Positions 21,241-32,600 of a DNA stretch of 64,000 nt are shown here, piece by piece. The notes beneath the pieces were generated by a model. That model was not told the origin of the DNA. It worked only from the letters and a program-made list of their open reading frames with translations, and ran no database searches. Origin of the DNA: Mermis nigrescens (Eukaryota; Nematoda; Enoplea; Mermithida; Mermithidae); the NCBI GenBank assembly GCA_036768485.1, contig JAVLUZ010000608.1, forward strand, positions 136,501 to 200,500. Direction: 5' to 3'. The position numbers were made by a program, and so were the translations under genes. Position 1 is the first letter of the stretch. Every line of letters starts with the position of its first letter.

Positions 21241-22908
21241 TAGTGATGTAAAAGATCCAGATTCTTACCCAGATCCAGATAAAGATCGGGTTCAGATTTT
21301 CTGGCAGATCCAGATCCAGATCAGAAAATAACCAGATCCAGATTCAGATCGTTTTGCCAGATCACAATTTAAAAAGATCCAGATCCAGATAAAAATATTT
21401 TTTGTGCAGCAATTTGTATTGCTGAAAAGGAAGCGTAAAGCGCCCGAGCCCAGATTGATTGGGGGGTCTCGGGTGGCGGTACTAATATAACAGCCCCCCA
21501 GAGGGGTCTGGGGCAGAGCTGAGGAAAATTTGCATTTTAGAGCTTTTAAATAAAAATCATCAGTAAAGATTGTCTAAAAAGTAAAAGCTCACAAGTTTAG
21601 ACTTTTGAGTCAAGCAAAAGACAGTGTAGTCTGCTTTTTACAAAAACGACATTAATCCAAATTACGAATGCAATTTTTCTAAACATTGCTGCTAAAATTA
21701 TAATCACTCATGAACACTTATCGTACTATTTGAAAGTTCCTTTCTGTCTCACAGACATCAACAATAATTTTAATCAACAAATAATTTAAATTTAAATAAA
21801 ATGTTGGTTAATTTTAAACAAGGTAATATTTTTTTAATTGGTGTCTTTCAATCTGTTCCGACGTCCTAAACACGACAAAAAAATTCAAAATTTTCCCATT
21901 TTTAGGCAAAAAAGTCTCTCAACGGTCAGTTCTGATGATCATTTATGTGAAAAAACAACCTTTAATACATTTTTATCACTTAAGTTACTTTTCTGCAGAG
22001 CTTTAAAAATTTTTCTAAAACCACAAAATTATGGGGGTCGGCGGCACTTTTTGGCCATTCTGAGGGGGGAGGGTAGCACGGAACTGGGGGTCAAAGGTCA
22101 AAACCTCCAGCAGACGCCCCCCCCCCCACGTGCATGTAAGGCTAACCTACCTACATTAAATCGTAAAAAGTTCAAAAATATTTTACCAAACGTATTCTTA
22201 GATTTAGTGATATACCATATGAACGTCGGCTTCAGATTTTAGAATTAGACTTCTGGAATTTCGTAGAGTTGTTTTTGATTTATCCATGATATATAAAATT
22301 TTCAATTGATATATACAAATTGATCCTGATGATTTTTTCACACTTTCACAGTCATCTTAAACTCGAGCTGTTAATAGTTTAAAACTTAAAGGTGAAAATT
22401 TTCGTTTAGATGTTAAAAAATACTCTTTTCCAAATAGAGTCCTATATCTATGGAATTCTCTCCCAGATGCGATTATTTGTTCTTCTTCGGCAAATATCTT
22501 TCAGACCAGGGTTAAAGATTACCTCAAATCAAAATTTTGGCTCCAATCAGTATGCTTTAATGTATCATGGAGCTATTGCAGCCAGTGAAACTAGCGATGA
22601 TTTTTTATTCTTCGTATTTTGCCGTGTTTATGTGTATTTTACCTGTTTCATTGACTTTGCAATAAAATTTGTATTGTATTTGTATTTGTAAAACAGAAAG
22701 GATACCATCGCTGAAAAATAACTTCCTGATCTGTTTAACCAGATATAACTTGACTAAACAGATCCAGGTAAAGATCAGCTTCTGAATTTCTGGCAGATAC
22801 AGATCCAGATCAGATAACCAGATCAGAAAACAATCAGATCCAGATCCAGATTATCTGGATCTGAATCTGGATAACAAGATCAGATCTAGATGATCTTTTA
22901 CATCACTA
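21241..22908. mobile_element. hAT-like element with TAGTGATGTAAAAGATC ends and internal LINE fragment
   Basis: Inverted ends TAGTGATGTAAAAGATC (left) and its complement at 22892-22908, a hAT-type terminus. Subterminal zones are packed with CAGATC repeats (AGATCCAGATCCAGATC) on both sides, probable transposase-binding repeats. Flanks GGTACAGC and GGTAGGTA agree only in part, so the duplication has decayed or an end has changed. No hAT transposase frame is visible. Confidence 0.7.
22190..22560 (+). pseudogene. LINE reverse transcriptase C-terminal fragment
   Basis: A conceptual frame with IPYERRLQILELDFWNF and, after stops and shifts, RVLYLWNSLPDAI followed by FQTRVKDYLKSKFW. This 'RVxxLWNSLPxxI ... 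F..RVK.YL' pattern is the familiar C-terminal tail of non-LTR retrotransposon ORF2 proteins (jockey/CR1/RTE-like). Interrupted by stops, so a relic. It lies inside the hAT-like element at 21241-22908. Confidence 0.7.
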
Positions 22909-23620
22909 GGTAGGTACAAGTTATGGCAGCACTTATTTGATGTGCCACATGATGAGCAAAGCACATGAAAAATTGATAAGAAAAGTTTAAAGCAGTCAAC
23001 AGCCACAAGAACATAATTGAAAAAAAATTTAAGTGACTCCAGCGAAAATGAGTCGTTTTGAATGGAACATGCTACATAGTTTCAGCTTGCGATTAAGCAA
23101 GCGGATGTAAAAGTACATATATCATCTTAGCTTAAATAGAACTTATCACTTACTGTAGGTCAAAATAATTCAAGCTTAGTTTCCTCAACGAGCTCGCTCG
23201 CTTAACGATTTTGTTGTCCGCGTTTTGATAATTTTTACGAACCGTAATCACGCAACAGAAATGAATTCCGGGATGGGTTCACATTGTGGTAAGTTTTTGT
23301 TGGAATTTTAATTACAAATTATTTGAGCAAAAAAATAAAATTGAAAATTTTTCGGCATGCATGCCATTGCCATACCGTTGCGATTTCGGTGCTTTGAATT
23401 CTGCCATAGCATTTTGCTTTTTACAAAGTGCTGATGCTGATACGAGACAATTATGAAGGAATGCAAGAAAAGAATAGAAGCGTTCGGTCAATAAAGTAAA
23501 AACGTACAGCAAAAGGTGACAAGCGAGTCATAATAATGACGATTTATTATGCTTGCCCTGCCCTTTAATAAATTTGGACTTAGGTGCAAAAATCGGTATA
23601 CCTGTTTTTACTGAGGGCAG
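22909..23620. other. Intergenic, unassigned
   Basis: AT-rich sequence without a recognisable gene or element. Confidence 0.5.
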
Positions 23621-24023
23621 TGATTATTTGCAGTCGACTGCGAATAATTTAGCATACATTGAAATATTTACAGTTAAAAACCAGCGGCCTAGACCGCAAA
23701 TAAGTTTGAACACAGTCTAATATTATTTGCAGTCAGAAACCAACGACCTAGATTGCAAATAATTCAGTACACTATGTTATATCATTTGCAGTCGAGGTCG
23801 TTGGATTTTGACTGCAAATATTACATTGTGCACAATATTATTTGCAGTCTAGGCCACTGGTTTTTGACTGAAAATTATATTACACCGTGCGCAAAATTAT
23901 TTGCAGTCAAGGCTGCTGCTTTTTGACTGAAAATAATAATACACTGTGCACAATATTATTTGCAGTCTAAGCCGCTGGTATCGACTGCAAATAATATCAC
24001 ACTGTGTCTGAACTTATTTGCAG

Positions 24024-24818
24024 CAGGGTTGGGAAAAACCAAAGTTTGATTATTTCCGATATTTTGGTTTTTTGGTTTTTTATGGTTTTTTATGGTTTTT
24101 TAATAGTTAAATTTTGGTTTTTATATCTTAGTCGTGAGTATAACTGTTTAAATGCTTGATTATGATTAAAAACCACTAAATTAAAGAACAGGCATGAGTT
24201 GCCTAACCAATTATTCAGGAAAAATAACAAAAGTGAACAATTTCAAATTTATTCAGTAGAATGAACGGCAACATTAAGAATCATTTTCTTCTTGTTCATT
24301 TTCATCGCTAGAAATATCTAGGGTCGTTCCTTCGAGTTGGTTGATATTGCTTTTCACAAATACCAGCTTTTTGACAGTGTCGGGTGCCATCTGATTACGC
24401 AGCTTTGGTAACAAAGAAAAACTGGAAAAATTTCAATTTTTTAATGCTATCTTTGGCCGTTTTTAGCCTTTTTGGCATTTGGCCCCCCAAAATAAGTTGG
24501 TCCCCCAAAATTGGAGGGTCAGCTACGTGCCTGGATCATCATTAGATTATACGATTATAAGTACGTCTCTCTTACAAAAAAAGTTCAACCAAGATGAAAA
24601 TGAACTATTTCATGCCGTTTATTCCCTAAATAATTAGTCTACTCTATGATAGAGTAAAGAGTACTATTTGCACATGTTTGCAAATGATGAAATATGAATC
24701 TTGCGACATTTTTTAACATCGACTAAAAAAACCAAAAAACCAAAAAAACCAAAAACCAGGCCGATTTTCAAACCATAAAAAACCAAAAAAACCAAAAAAC
24801 CATGCCCGGCCAACCCTG
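24024..24818 (-). mobile_element. hAT relic with CAGGGTTGG ends
   Basis: A 795-bp element with inverted ends CAGGGTTGG, each followed by GGTTTTTTGG/TTGGTTTTT runs, flanked by a perfect 8-bp duplication ATTTGCAG (24016-24023, 24819-24826). It keeps the 3' end of a hAT transposase on the minus strand and has a truncated family F MITE inserted at about 24425-24531. An internal-deletion derivative. Confidence 0.88.
24285..24425 (-). pseudogene. hAT transposase C-terminal (dimerisation) remnant
   Basis: Minus-strand frame FSLLPKLRNQMAPDTVKKLVF then VKSNINQLEG and an acidic tail ending in a stop. KLRNxMxPDTVxKLVFxKxN is the end of the hAT dimerisation domain. Only this fragment remains; the upstream part is cut by the family F insertion. 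Confidence 0.75.
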
Positions 24819-24898
24819 ATTTGCAGTCTAGGCCGTTGGGTTTTGACTGCAAATAATATTACATTGTGTGCTATATTATTTGCAGGTGACTGAAAATA

Positions 24899-25323
24899 AT
24901 TACGGCATTGGTGTAGCTGGTTCACATATGTAATAAGATAGCCACGTTATAAGTACGTATGCAGCAAGTAGTATTCGGTGAAAGTTGCAGTTCGAAATGA
25001 GTCGCTCGTCGCATCCCATTACTCAGTCTTATTTTAAACGCCGGAACCAACATTTTGGTCAGTTCATATTTTTAAGCCTAAGCCTAATAAGCAGGTAAAC
25101 CAATGCAAAACATTACGATACGAATACCGTACGTTCTTTATCGGAATGAACCAGCGTTGGTCGATTGGTAAAGGTCCTGGGCTTTGAAGCAAGAGGTCCA
25201 CGTTTCGAATCTGGTTCGCAGCGATTTTCTTCCGCTTCATTGATGCTACCGACTGCATACATACGCCATTGCAATATGACTATGTTAATACATATGTGAA
25301 CCAGCTACACGAATACCATAATT
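24899..25323. mobile_element. MITE with 38-bp inverted repeats and tRNA-like core
   Basis: Inverted repeats at 24899-24936 and 25286-25323 (GTGTAGCTGGTTCACATATG and its complement). The core at about 25147-25222 has tRNA-like boxes (TTGGTCGATTGGTAAAGG and GTTTCGAATC) and a GAACCAG/CTGGTTC pairing, but its T-arm does not fold well, so I do not call a tRNA. Superfamily unknown. Confidence 0.6.
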
Positions 25324-27099
25324 ACTGCCTCTACATAGTACTACCTGTTATGACTTCATTGACTACGGAAATGATAGTAATAATTGCAGTAGTCCTATTT
25401 TTACGATTGCTGGCAGTAGATATTTGGCAACATTGCCGTCCTTTTTTAAACGACAACGTTGGTAAGCGGCGCACACACTTGCAGGGGCTATTTGCCAATC
25501 TTTTTTTCTTTTTTTCATTTAAAAAATCAAGTTATCAAAAATGTGGCTTTTCCGGGGACAGAACCCTTACTGTTAAATAGCTATGGAACTACTTCTAGGC
25601 CTGTAGCTAGAAGGTGCGGTTGGTGCAGCCCCACCCCGGTTCGGCAAGCTAAAGATGCAAAAATTTGCCGGAAAACGAAGGGAACTTCAAACTGTACACA
25701 AAAAACTGGAAATCATGTTTAGATCATGTTATTTCTTGTGCAAGTTTGGCTTTTGAATCAATTATTGTTTAATTGCTTAGCTGAAAACAAACTTTAGCAG
25801 CTTCTGCTTGATTAGCCATCATTTAAACTGCTCGTAACCCCAGTCAAGAAATCCTGGTTACGGGCCTGTACTTATAGTCGACGCTGCAGACCACTGCGCG
25901 CCAGATATTGGTTCTCAGTTTTTCGCTCAATTTTTATAAATCATGTAATAAATCATGAGCATTACCTACAGTACATTGCTTTTATTGTACGTCCGATTGC
26001 TCTTTACTGCATGATTTCTCCTGGTCACGTGTTTTTGATTATTCCGTTTCACATCGACCTTCAAGTGATAATCTTATTTTTTGCAGATGATGTATGTCTA
26101 TGGTCTCTTAAATTAGAATTGTTTTAGTATGCTTTGTATCCTATATTTGTCTCATTGTTTTTCAAATAACGTGCTTCCTCCTTTCGACATGAAATTTGAG
26201 AATGATTTTCTCCTTTACTCTTCCTTTGCTTTTTTAGTGAAAAATTCAATAGGAGTTGTAGTTGAGCCAGATCTTTTATATCGTCTCCCGTAAAAATTTT
26301 TAGCGCTTCGAGCCTAATTTCATAAATCTATTTAGTCCCAAACGCGCGGTTAAAATCCTCCATATTCAATCTTTATACAAGCTAAAGTATGTTTTGCATC
26401 TGTCTTCTGTTTTTGCAGGTTTTGCGCAGAAAATGAGATCCGTGCAAGAAGCGAGGACAATAGACATTTTTTTGACGATGAAAAATAATTATAATGATGA
26501 AGTTTCACTATTTTTGGACTGATTCCAGAACAAAAATCCGGCTGATTTTATGAAAATTTTAACGTTACGTTACGATTCAACTTTAAGGCGCTTTCTTCAC
26601 AAAATTTTCCGGAGCTCTGCTCGGGTCCCGCTAGGGGCGCTTGAGCGCGCCATCCTAGATCCCCAGCCCTAGAAGAGAAGGTGTGCCTTGAATTCTCATT
26701 ATATTGAAGGTACCTGGGTAGCAAAATATATAAAAGATGCAGCTCTAGTGTTCGTAAAACGTCTTTTTTAATTCATCCTTTGGCCTATCCTCATGTTTTT
26801 CAAGAAATTTTGGCCATGCCTTCTCCCTTCCCCGAAATAAAATCCTGGATACGAGCCTGAGTTTATGTAATGACTTTTTTAAAAAGTGACTTTTTTGTTT
26901 TTAAAACCCCTTGTGAGCATTTTAATTGTATAATTTTTATCTGGCAGTTAACCTGAACTTTGAAGAAGAGCGCGTCTCGTTCCGTAGATAAAGAAAAAAA
27001 TCATATTTAGCTTGAAATTATCGGTCTGTCACTCCTTTTGTTCTGGTTGTAAAATGACCAAAAAGTATTATTGACAAATAAGTATTCAATTTTGCAAAG
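25324..27099. other. Intergenic, unassigned
   Basis: No gene recognised on either strand. The 103-residue ORF at 25269-25580 is hydrophobic but has no recognisable motif and starts inside the preceding MITE. Confidence 0.5.
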
Positions 27100-27501
27100 C
27101 AGACATGCACAGAGGGTCATTGGGTATTGTAAGGGTATGGTATTGTAATACTGGGCTGTGAAGCTGGCAAGTAGAAATCACTAAAAACGGGTTTTCCAAG
27201 GACTTAAGACCGAAATGTAGGCGAACAATCTGTGAACCAGGATGATATAGCATCACTTAACTTAAGTTACAGACTTTGGGAAATTGATTAGTACGTGCTT
27301 TGTCTAATTTTGTGCGTTTTAAAATTTTGGCAAGAGTACCTAAATAGAATATACAAATCTGCATGCAGTGTCCTCTATTTACGTAAGTGATGGAAAATAA
27401 ATATGACAGCATCAGATAAATTTGTGGGTACATGCAGGTGGCAAAATTACTACAAGCTAATTCTGACATTTTCCAATACCCTTTGACCGTGTGCATGTAT
27501 G
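27100..27501. mobile_element. MITE family I (CAGACATGCACA / TGTGCATGTATG ends)
   Basis: A 402-bp element with inverted ends CAGACATGCACA and TGTGCATGTATG and inner GGGTCATTGGGTATTG mirrored by CAATACCCTTTGACC, flanked by a perfect 8-bp duplication TTGCAAAG (27092-27099, 27502-27509). Non-coding. End sequence is close to families B and C. Confidence 0.85.
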
Positions 27502-27623
27502 TTGCAAAGCTTAAGAATCTTATAGGTATCACCATTTCAATATGGTTTTCAAAAAAATAGTTGTGTTTTTGTAAATTTTCATGGATTTAATCGCCGTATG
27601 AAAAGGGAACCATCGATATTCTA

Positions 27624-28968
27624 CAGGGTGGGGCAAAAAAACTGGTATAATGTTCTCGCTAACATGTTTAATGACAGAGGCTAAAGAAACAAACAGAGGG
27701 CATAAGACTTCATTTCTGAACAAAATGCATAATGAATCTAACAAAATGACTTTTCATCGGTTTCACACGGAATAATTTTCACAAAGTCCTCCAGAAGCTA
27801 AAGTGACTAGTCGCAACCGTACGCGAAACTCATCAATAGAAGCATTAATGTTATCTTGTGATAGTTTGTTCCAACAACGTTTTATGCGTCATTTTGAGCC
27901 CTTGAGGTCCCTATTGGGCTTCTCATAAACCTTTTGCTGCAAAGCGCCCCAAACGTAATAATCCATCACATTTAAATCAGGCGAGCAGGGGGTCCAATCG
28001 CCAGGTTGCAGAAGATTTGCAAGATTTTCTCGCATCCAAAAAAAGGTAGCTCTCGATGTATGTGCGGTCGCCCCATCCTGCTGTAGTGTGTAATCCTTTT
28101 CAGGACACAGTTTTTGTAAATCTTTACGAGCGGACTTCAATATGGAAATGTATTTAGCACTGTCCACTTTCGAATTTAAATCGATGAATTGGATGCAACT
28201 CTTTCCGCGTTTTGAAACAGCTGCCCATACCATATTTTTTTGAAAAGTGTTTTGTTTGTTTCATTAATTGATCGGGCGAAACGTTATGTTTTAGAGTCTC
28301 AGTGGAGTAGACACGATTATTTTGCGTGCAGACAGGTGTTGTGTCGATCAAAAAGTCCTTTTCATCAGAAAAGACAATTTTGTCAAAATCACTTGCTCTT
28401 ATGTTACGCAATAATCGTTTCGATCGACAAAGGCGCTTCAATTTAGTCTTCAAATTGATTTCTTGTAAAGGAACGCGTCTAAAGACGTTAACCCTGTTCT
28501 CCTCCAAAACACGATCCACAGAACGTCGAGAAATAATCATTTTCCTGCTGATTTTCCGTTGCAAAAGATGCAGACCAACCACATTTTTGGGACTGATAAT
28601 CAATTTTTTACCGTGCGAATGCTCTTAAGTGTTCTTGCAGATCTGGGCGGCCGCTGCCAACACGGTCGACCGAACTAGTTTTATGAATTTTTTCTACTAA
28701 GTTTCTAATAGCAGAATAAGTCCAAGAAGGTTATTTGAATCGGGTGTAAATTCGCTTTGCCCTATAGCCCTTGTTGATCAACTTCAAAACAAAACCTCGC
28801 GAATTTGGTGATAACTTTCGCATAAATCAAGCATTGCCAATGAAATTTAACATACAGACTTACGAACTGCTGAACTACGTGTTTTTTGAATAAGAAGTTC
28901 GGGAGATCGTTTAAAGTGAAACTATTAAGTAATTGTTTTGGTACCAGTTTTTTTTTTGCCCCACCAGG
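27624..28968 (-). mobile_element. Mariner-like element, DD37D (maT) type, complete but defective
   Basis: A 1,345-bp element between TA dinucleotides (27622-27623, 28969-28970) with inverted ends of the form GGTGGGGCAAAAAAACTGGTA. It carries a minus-strand transposase pseudogene. Element size, TA target and catalytic spacing fit the maT branch of Tc1/mariner. Confidence 0.9.
27742..28603 (-). pseudogene. Mariner (maT, DD37D) transposase pseudogene
   Basis: Encodes cut-and-paste transposase fragments. The first frame (28603 downwards) has the N-terminal part and the first catalytic Asp in IVFSDEKDF; the second (from 28233) has WAAVSKRGK, the second Asp in LQQDGATAH, and the third in SPDLNVMDYYVWG. 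There are 37 residues between the second and third Asp. The frames are split by a shift at a run of seven T (28235-28241). An in-frame TGA at 27889-27891 cuts off the tail (WNKLS and about 40 more residues, readable down to a stop near 27,770). A relic that cannot make transposase. Confidence 0.88.
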
Positions 28969-28969
28969 T

Positions 28970-29450
28970 ATTGATTTCTGCATAGGATTACTGAAATCCT
29001 GTGTTGCTGGTGCTTCTGGTTTTCCGTTGACACGTCCAGCTTACGCTTGGCGTTAAAATTTCAATCATTATTGCTGGTTTGATTGTCTTGACTTTAGATG
29101 CGCAGCATGGCCGATCTGGGTGTCCGCCGTTCTGGTGAGGTGGTAAGTAAGTGAACTTTTTTTGGGCTAAGATAACATCAAAAACTGCTATAAAAGCTAA
29201 AATAGCGTTAAAACTACGATATTCTACACTTTCCGGTCAATTTCAAGCACTTTTGAAAATTTTTACAATTTCTATCCATTTTTGGCCTTCATTTTGCCTT
29301 ATTTTTCCTGAAAAATTTTCGCATTTTTTCTTCGTGGCGGGTAGGGTGGGCCCTTAAACCCCCAGATGCACGTCTGGTCTTGATATTGAATTATTTCCGT
29401 TTAGAGTTTAATCAACTAAACTAAAGCATATTTTGGCCACAAAAATTCTG
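28970..29450. other. Region upstream of CCDC6 with family H repeat (copy 3)
   Basis: Contains CATGGCCGATCTGGG followed by a family H block (29107-29385). No TATA box is obvious; the CCDC6 promoter or a non-coding first exon may lie here, but I cannot identify it. Confidence 0.5.
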
Positions 29451-29657
29451 ATGGCCGGCTCGCTAAGCGGACGTCATAGCGCGGTGGAGATGGGCGACTT
29501 GTCCGAGGCCGAGTCGGACACATCAAGCGTCATGGGCGAATCGTCCAGCGCCGAAGCGTCGACGGCGGCGGCTATGCTAAAGCCACCGAGTCCAGCGACG
29601 CGCGAGCAGCTCGCTAAGCGAATGGAGTCGCTCGTACAAGAAAATCGTGTTTTAGTG
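29451..29657 (+). CDS. CCDC6: CCDC6 exon 1
   Basis: Start at the ATG at 29451; a second in-frame ATG (29505) precedes [12 protein letters not shown], which resembles the family N-terminus, so the shorter start is possible. It ends [19 protein letters not shown] with donor GTGCGC; joined to exon 2 it gives ENRVLVVELETYK, the same length as the human equivalent. Confidence 0.93.
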
Positions 29658-32600
29658 GTGCGCATATACGTATACTTTGTACATAAGATCTCATAATTTT
29701 AGGTAGGAGTAGCCAGCCATTCTTAAGGGGGAATGCTTAAAAAAAGCCTGCAAACGCGCAGGTTTTTTCCTAAAATCAGGGGGGGTATTTCTAACTCTGG
29801 GTGTTGGGGGACGACCGATGTTGGATAAGAAGATTCTCTGTCCCGCTATTACATGAATACATGATATCATAAAATAATAAGGTTTATATGGCATACAATC
29901 AGTGTTTTTTGTATTCGGCAAACATTTTTCCCGGTGTGCAAAGACTTTTCGGGACCGTCATTGTATATACAAGTACAAAGATTTTTGAGAAGACAAAAAT
30001 TGCAGAAAAGTTTCAAAATTCGCAAAATTTCCGTCGGAAAAATGTCAAATTTTTCGGCACTCGCGTCGTTTTAAGACAATTATTAAGGATTTTCGCCCTT
30101 AGAGACCCAGAAATTGTCTAAAATACACTACCAAAAGTCGAATAACTCTGTTTTTACCACACTAAAATCGTTACCGTACCATATTATAGTACCGAAAAAT
30201 TTGTGTGTACAAAATGTACCAAGACTTTTGGGGACCATCTTTGTACACGTACAAACGGACCTTGTACCAAAAAACACTGGTCCCACTATTACATGAATAC
30301 ATGATATCATAAAATGATACGGTTTATATGGCGTAAAAGTAGAATATTTTGGTGTGTGCAAGTAATATGGCCGGTAAATTAAAACGTACACACTACGGAG
30401 AATTATACCATATGTTGACTAACCATGCATCTCGAGTCTATTGGATATGGAAAGTTTGTGCGTGCCAATTTACAATGCGTAGTATGCAGATTTTATTGGT
30501 GATGGGCATGCATGATCTTGGGGGGTTTCACCCCCGCAGAATCATTTTTTACCCCCGCAAAAAATTTTTCACCCCCCCAGAAGTGACGAGTTTTGAAAAG
30601 TTTCCTAAACTTACCTGAAAATTGGTAGAAAAAGTGTCTTTTTAAGGGTTTTTGGCTATCTATTTGCTCAAAATCGCCAAATTTTCGGATATATTCATGT
30701 TTTAAGCGATATATTGGTCAATTTATTCGACTTTTTTTCGAAATTTTTTTCATGATTTTATGCTCTAGAAGGATAGAGTATCGTCAGAAATGTCAAAAAA
30801 CGATGTTTTTTAACGCGTACCGGCCATTTTTGGGCCCAAAAAAGGCACTTTGGTTATTCACCCCCCAGAATTCCTAGGCTGTGCATGTATGGTGATGGGT
30901 AATTGCAAATTCTGGGATCCGTTGCAACAAAATCGCCAAAAATAGCGCCAAACATTCTTTTCCGGGGGGCACACATTCCCATAGGGGGGGGGGTGAGATG
31001 GGGGTATTACCCCCACCTCGGGGTCCGAGACTTGAATCACTGTCAGACGATTTTGAGCTATCAAACGTTTTCTGCAATGATTTTTGGGTACAAAAGCAGC
31101 GCAGATGTTAAAATTTTTCGGCGCTTCGCGCCGACTAGTACATTTCTGTTTTATTTATCCATAAAATACCTAGAATGAAGTTAAAATGATCTGAAAAGTC
31201 AAAATTTTCGATGAATTCTTATATTTTTTACTTACAAGAGTGACGAAAGTAGTCAAAATGGGGCAAAAAGTTATGTAAAAATGCAGTTTTTCACATTAAA
31301 ACATGCTATATAGGATGTTTTAAGCATTTTGCATATTTGACCTGCAAAAAAGGCTAGAAATCTAAATTAACTGGTCTCAAAATTTGGGATTTCACCCCCT
31401 CTGAACTTTCGACCTTGGGAAACTATGCCGGGGGGTCTTTTATATTCTCGAGGGTTCGCCTGAGTGTAGTCACTGCACCAGCCATCAACCCTAAAATTTT
31501 TACTTCACTCAAGGTGTATATACGCGTCGAATAACAACATTTTTAGGCGTTTCTTGGTAAATCTACAAAGAAATGAATTCATTTAAAATGCATTAATTTA
31601 TTCATAAAAAAATTCAAAAGTTCATGAAAGTAAACGAAATTTTTGAATCTTTCGTGTTTTGTATCGATTTATATAAAATGTACTTCATTTTATTAATGCA
31701 TGTGAACAGCTCATTTAAATTCAAACCTTCCTAATAAAAAACTTATTTTTTCAGGTTTCCAATTATTATTTGCTTTCAATCTAATGTTGCACCTACCTCC
31801 GGGCAGAATTCGCTATTTTCCAGAAAAATTCCAGAAAATTCTTAGAAAAGGTGCCTTTTTACCTGTCTATTGGCACGAAAGTGTCAAATTTCCGACGCCT
31901 TGACTATATTTTGTCCACTTTGTCCGACTGTTTTTAATTTTGTGGAATTTTTCTGTTTTTATGCTTTAGAAAGATAGATTATCTTTAGAAACACCGAAAA
32001 ACGATATTTTTGAGGCGTAAAAACCATTTCTGGGCCCAAAAAAGGCAATTTGAAATGTCACCATTTCCCCCAGAATTTCTAAGCTGGGCATGTCTCCTAC
32101 CTTCTATATGTATGCAGGCCCGTATTAACGATCCGGCCAAGGAGGGGGGCGGACCCAACCTAAATTGGTCTATATCTCGGAAAATTCTTCGCAAAAACCA
32201 CACGTTTCTCGGCTTGCTCTATCCATTAAGATATTAAAATTCGAACTCTTTTGATAAAACTTTTTTCTAACTCAAAAGGTTATAAAAAAGTGTCATTTTT
32301 TGGTCGCGTTTGGGCCAAAATTGTGAAAAATACTTCACATCCGGCGCGCAGCGCCGAAAATTTGAAGATTTGCGACAAAATCATGCGATTTTTCAATCTT
32401 TCCTTGCATTATCTTACGCCTCAAAATTTTTTCCCCGCCAAGGGGGGGGGCGGCCGCCCTTCCCCGCCCAACACCCCCTCCTAAATACGGCCCTGTGTAT
32501 AATTGCGCTTTTTTTAATCAAAGATTCATTAACAGGTGGAACTGGAAACGTATAAATTACGGGTGAAGAATTTGCGAGAGGAAAATCACGCGTTGAAGAA

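Larger units (their letters stand above)
23623..24890. repeat. Array of TTATTTGCAGTC hairpins (interrupted)
   Basis: At least seven units of about 55-60 bases, each a hairpin with arms TTATTTGCAGTC and GACTGCAAATAA around a loop like TAGGCCGCTGGTTTTT, separated by spacers like ATTACACTGTGCACAAT. A hAT relic is inserted at 24024-24818; the array resumes at 24819. Class unknown; the array looks like a foldback or satellite-like element. Confidence 0.8.

Noticed and set aside
22410..22691. 93-codon plus-strand ORF as a protein
   Set aside because: It is out of frame with the recognisable LINE fragment RVLYLWNSLPDAI in the same bases.
23623..24023. CRISPR array
   Set aside because: The repeats are palindromic, but there are no unique spacers of constant length, no cas genes, and the DNA is animal nuclear.
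25147..25222. tRNA gene
   Set aside because: Acceptor-like pairing and box motifs are present, but the T-arm has too few pairs and it lies inside an inverted-repeat element.
25269..25580. 103-codon hydrophobic ORF
   Set aside because: Begins inside a MITE, no motif, no splice context, no sign of selection.
32117..32495. Complete hAT MITE with CAGGCCCGTATTAACG end
   Set aside because: Ends look hAT-like but no matching 8-bp duplication was found; left as debris.
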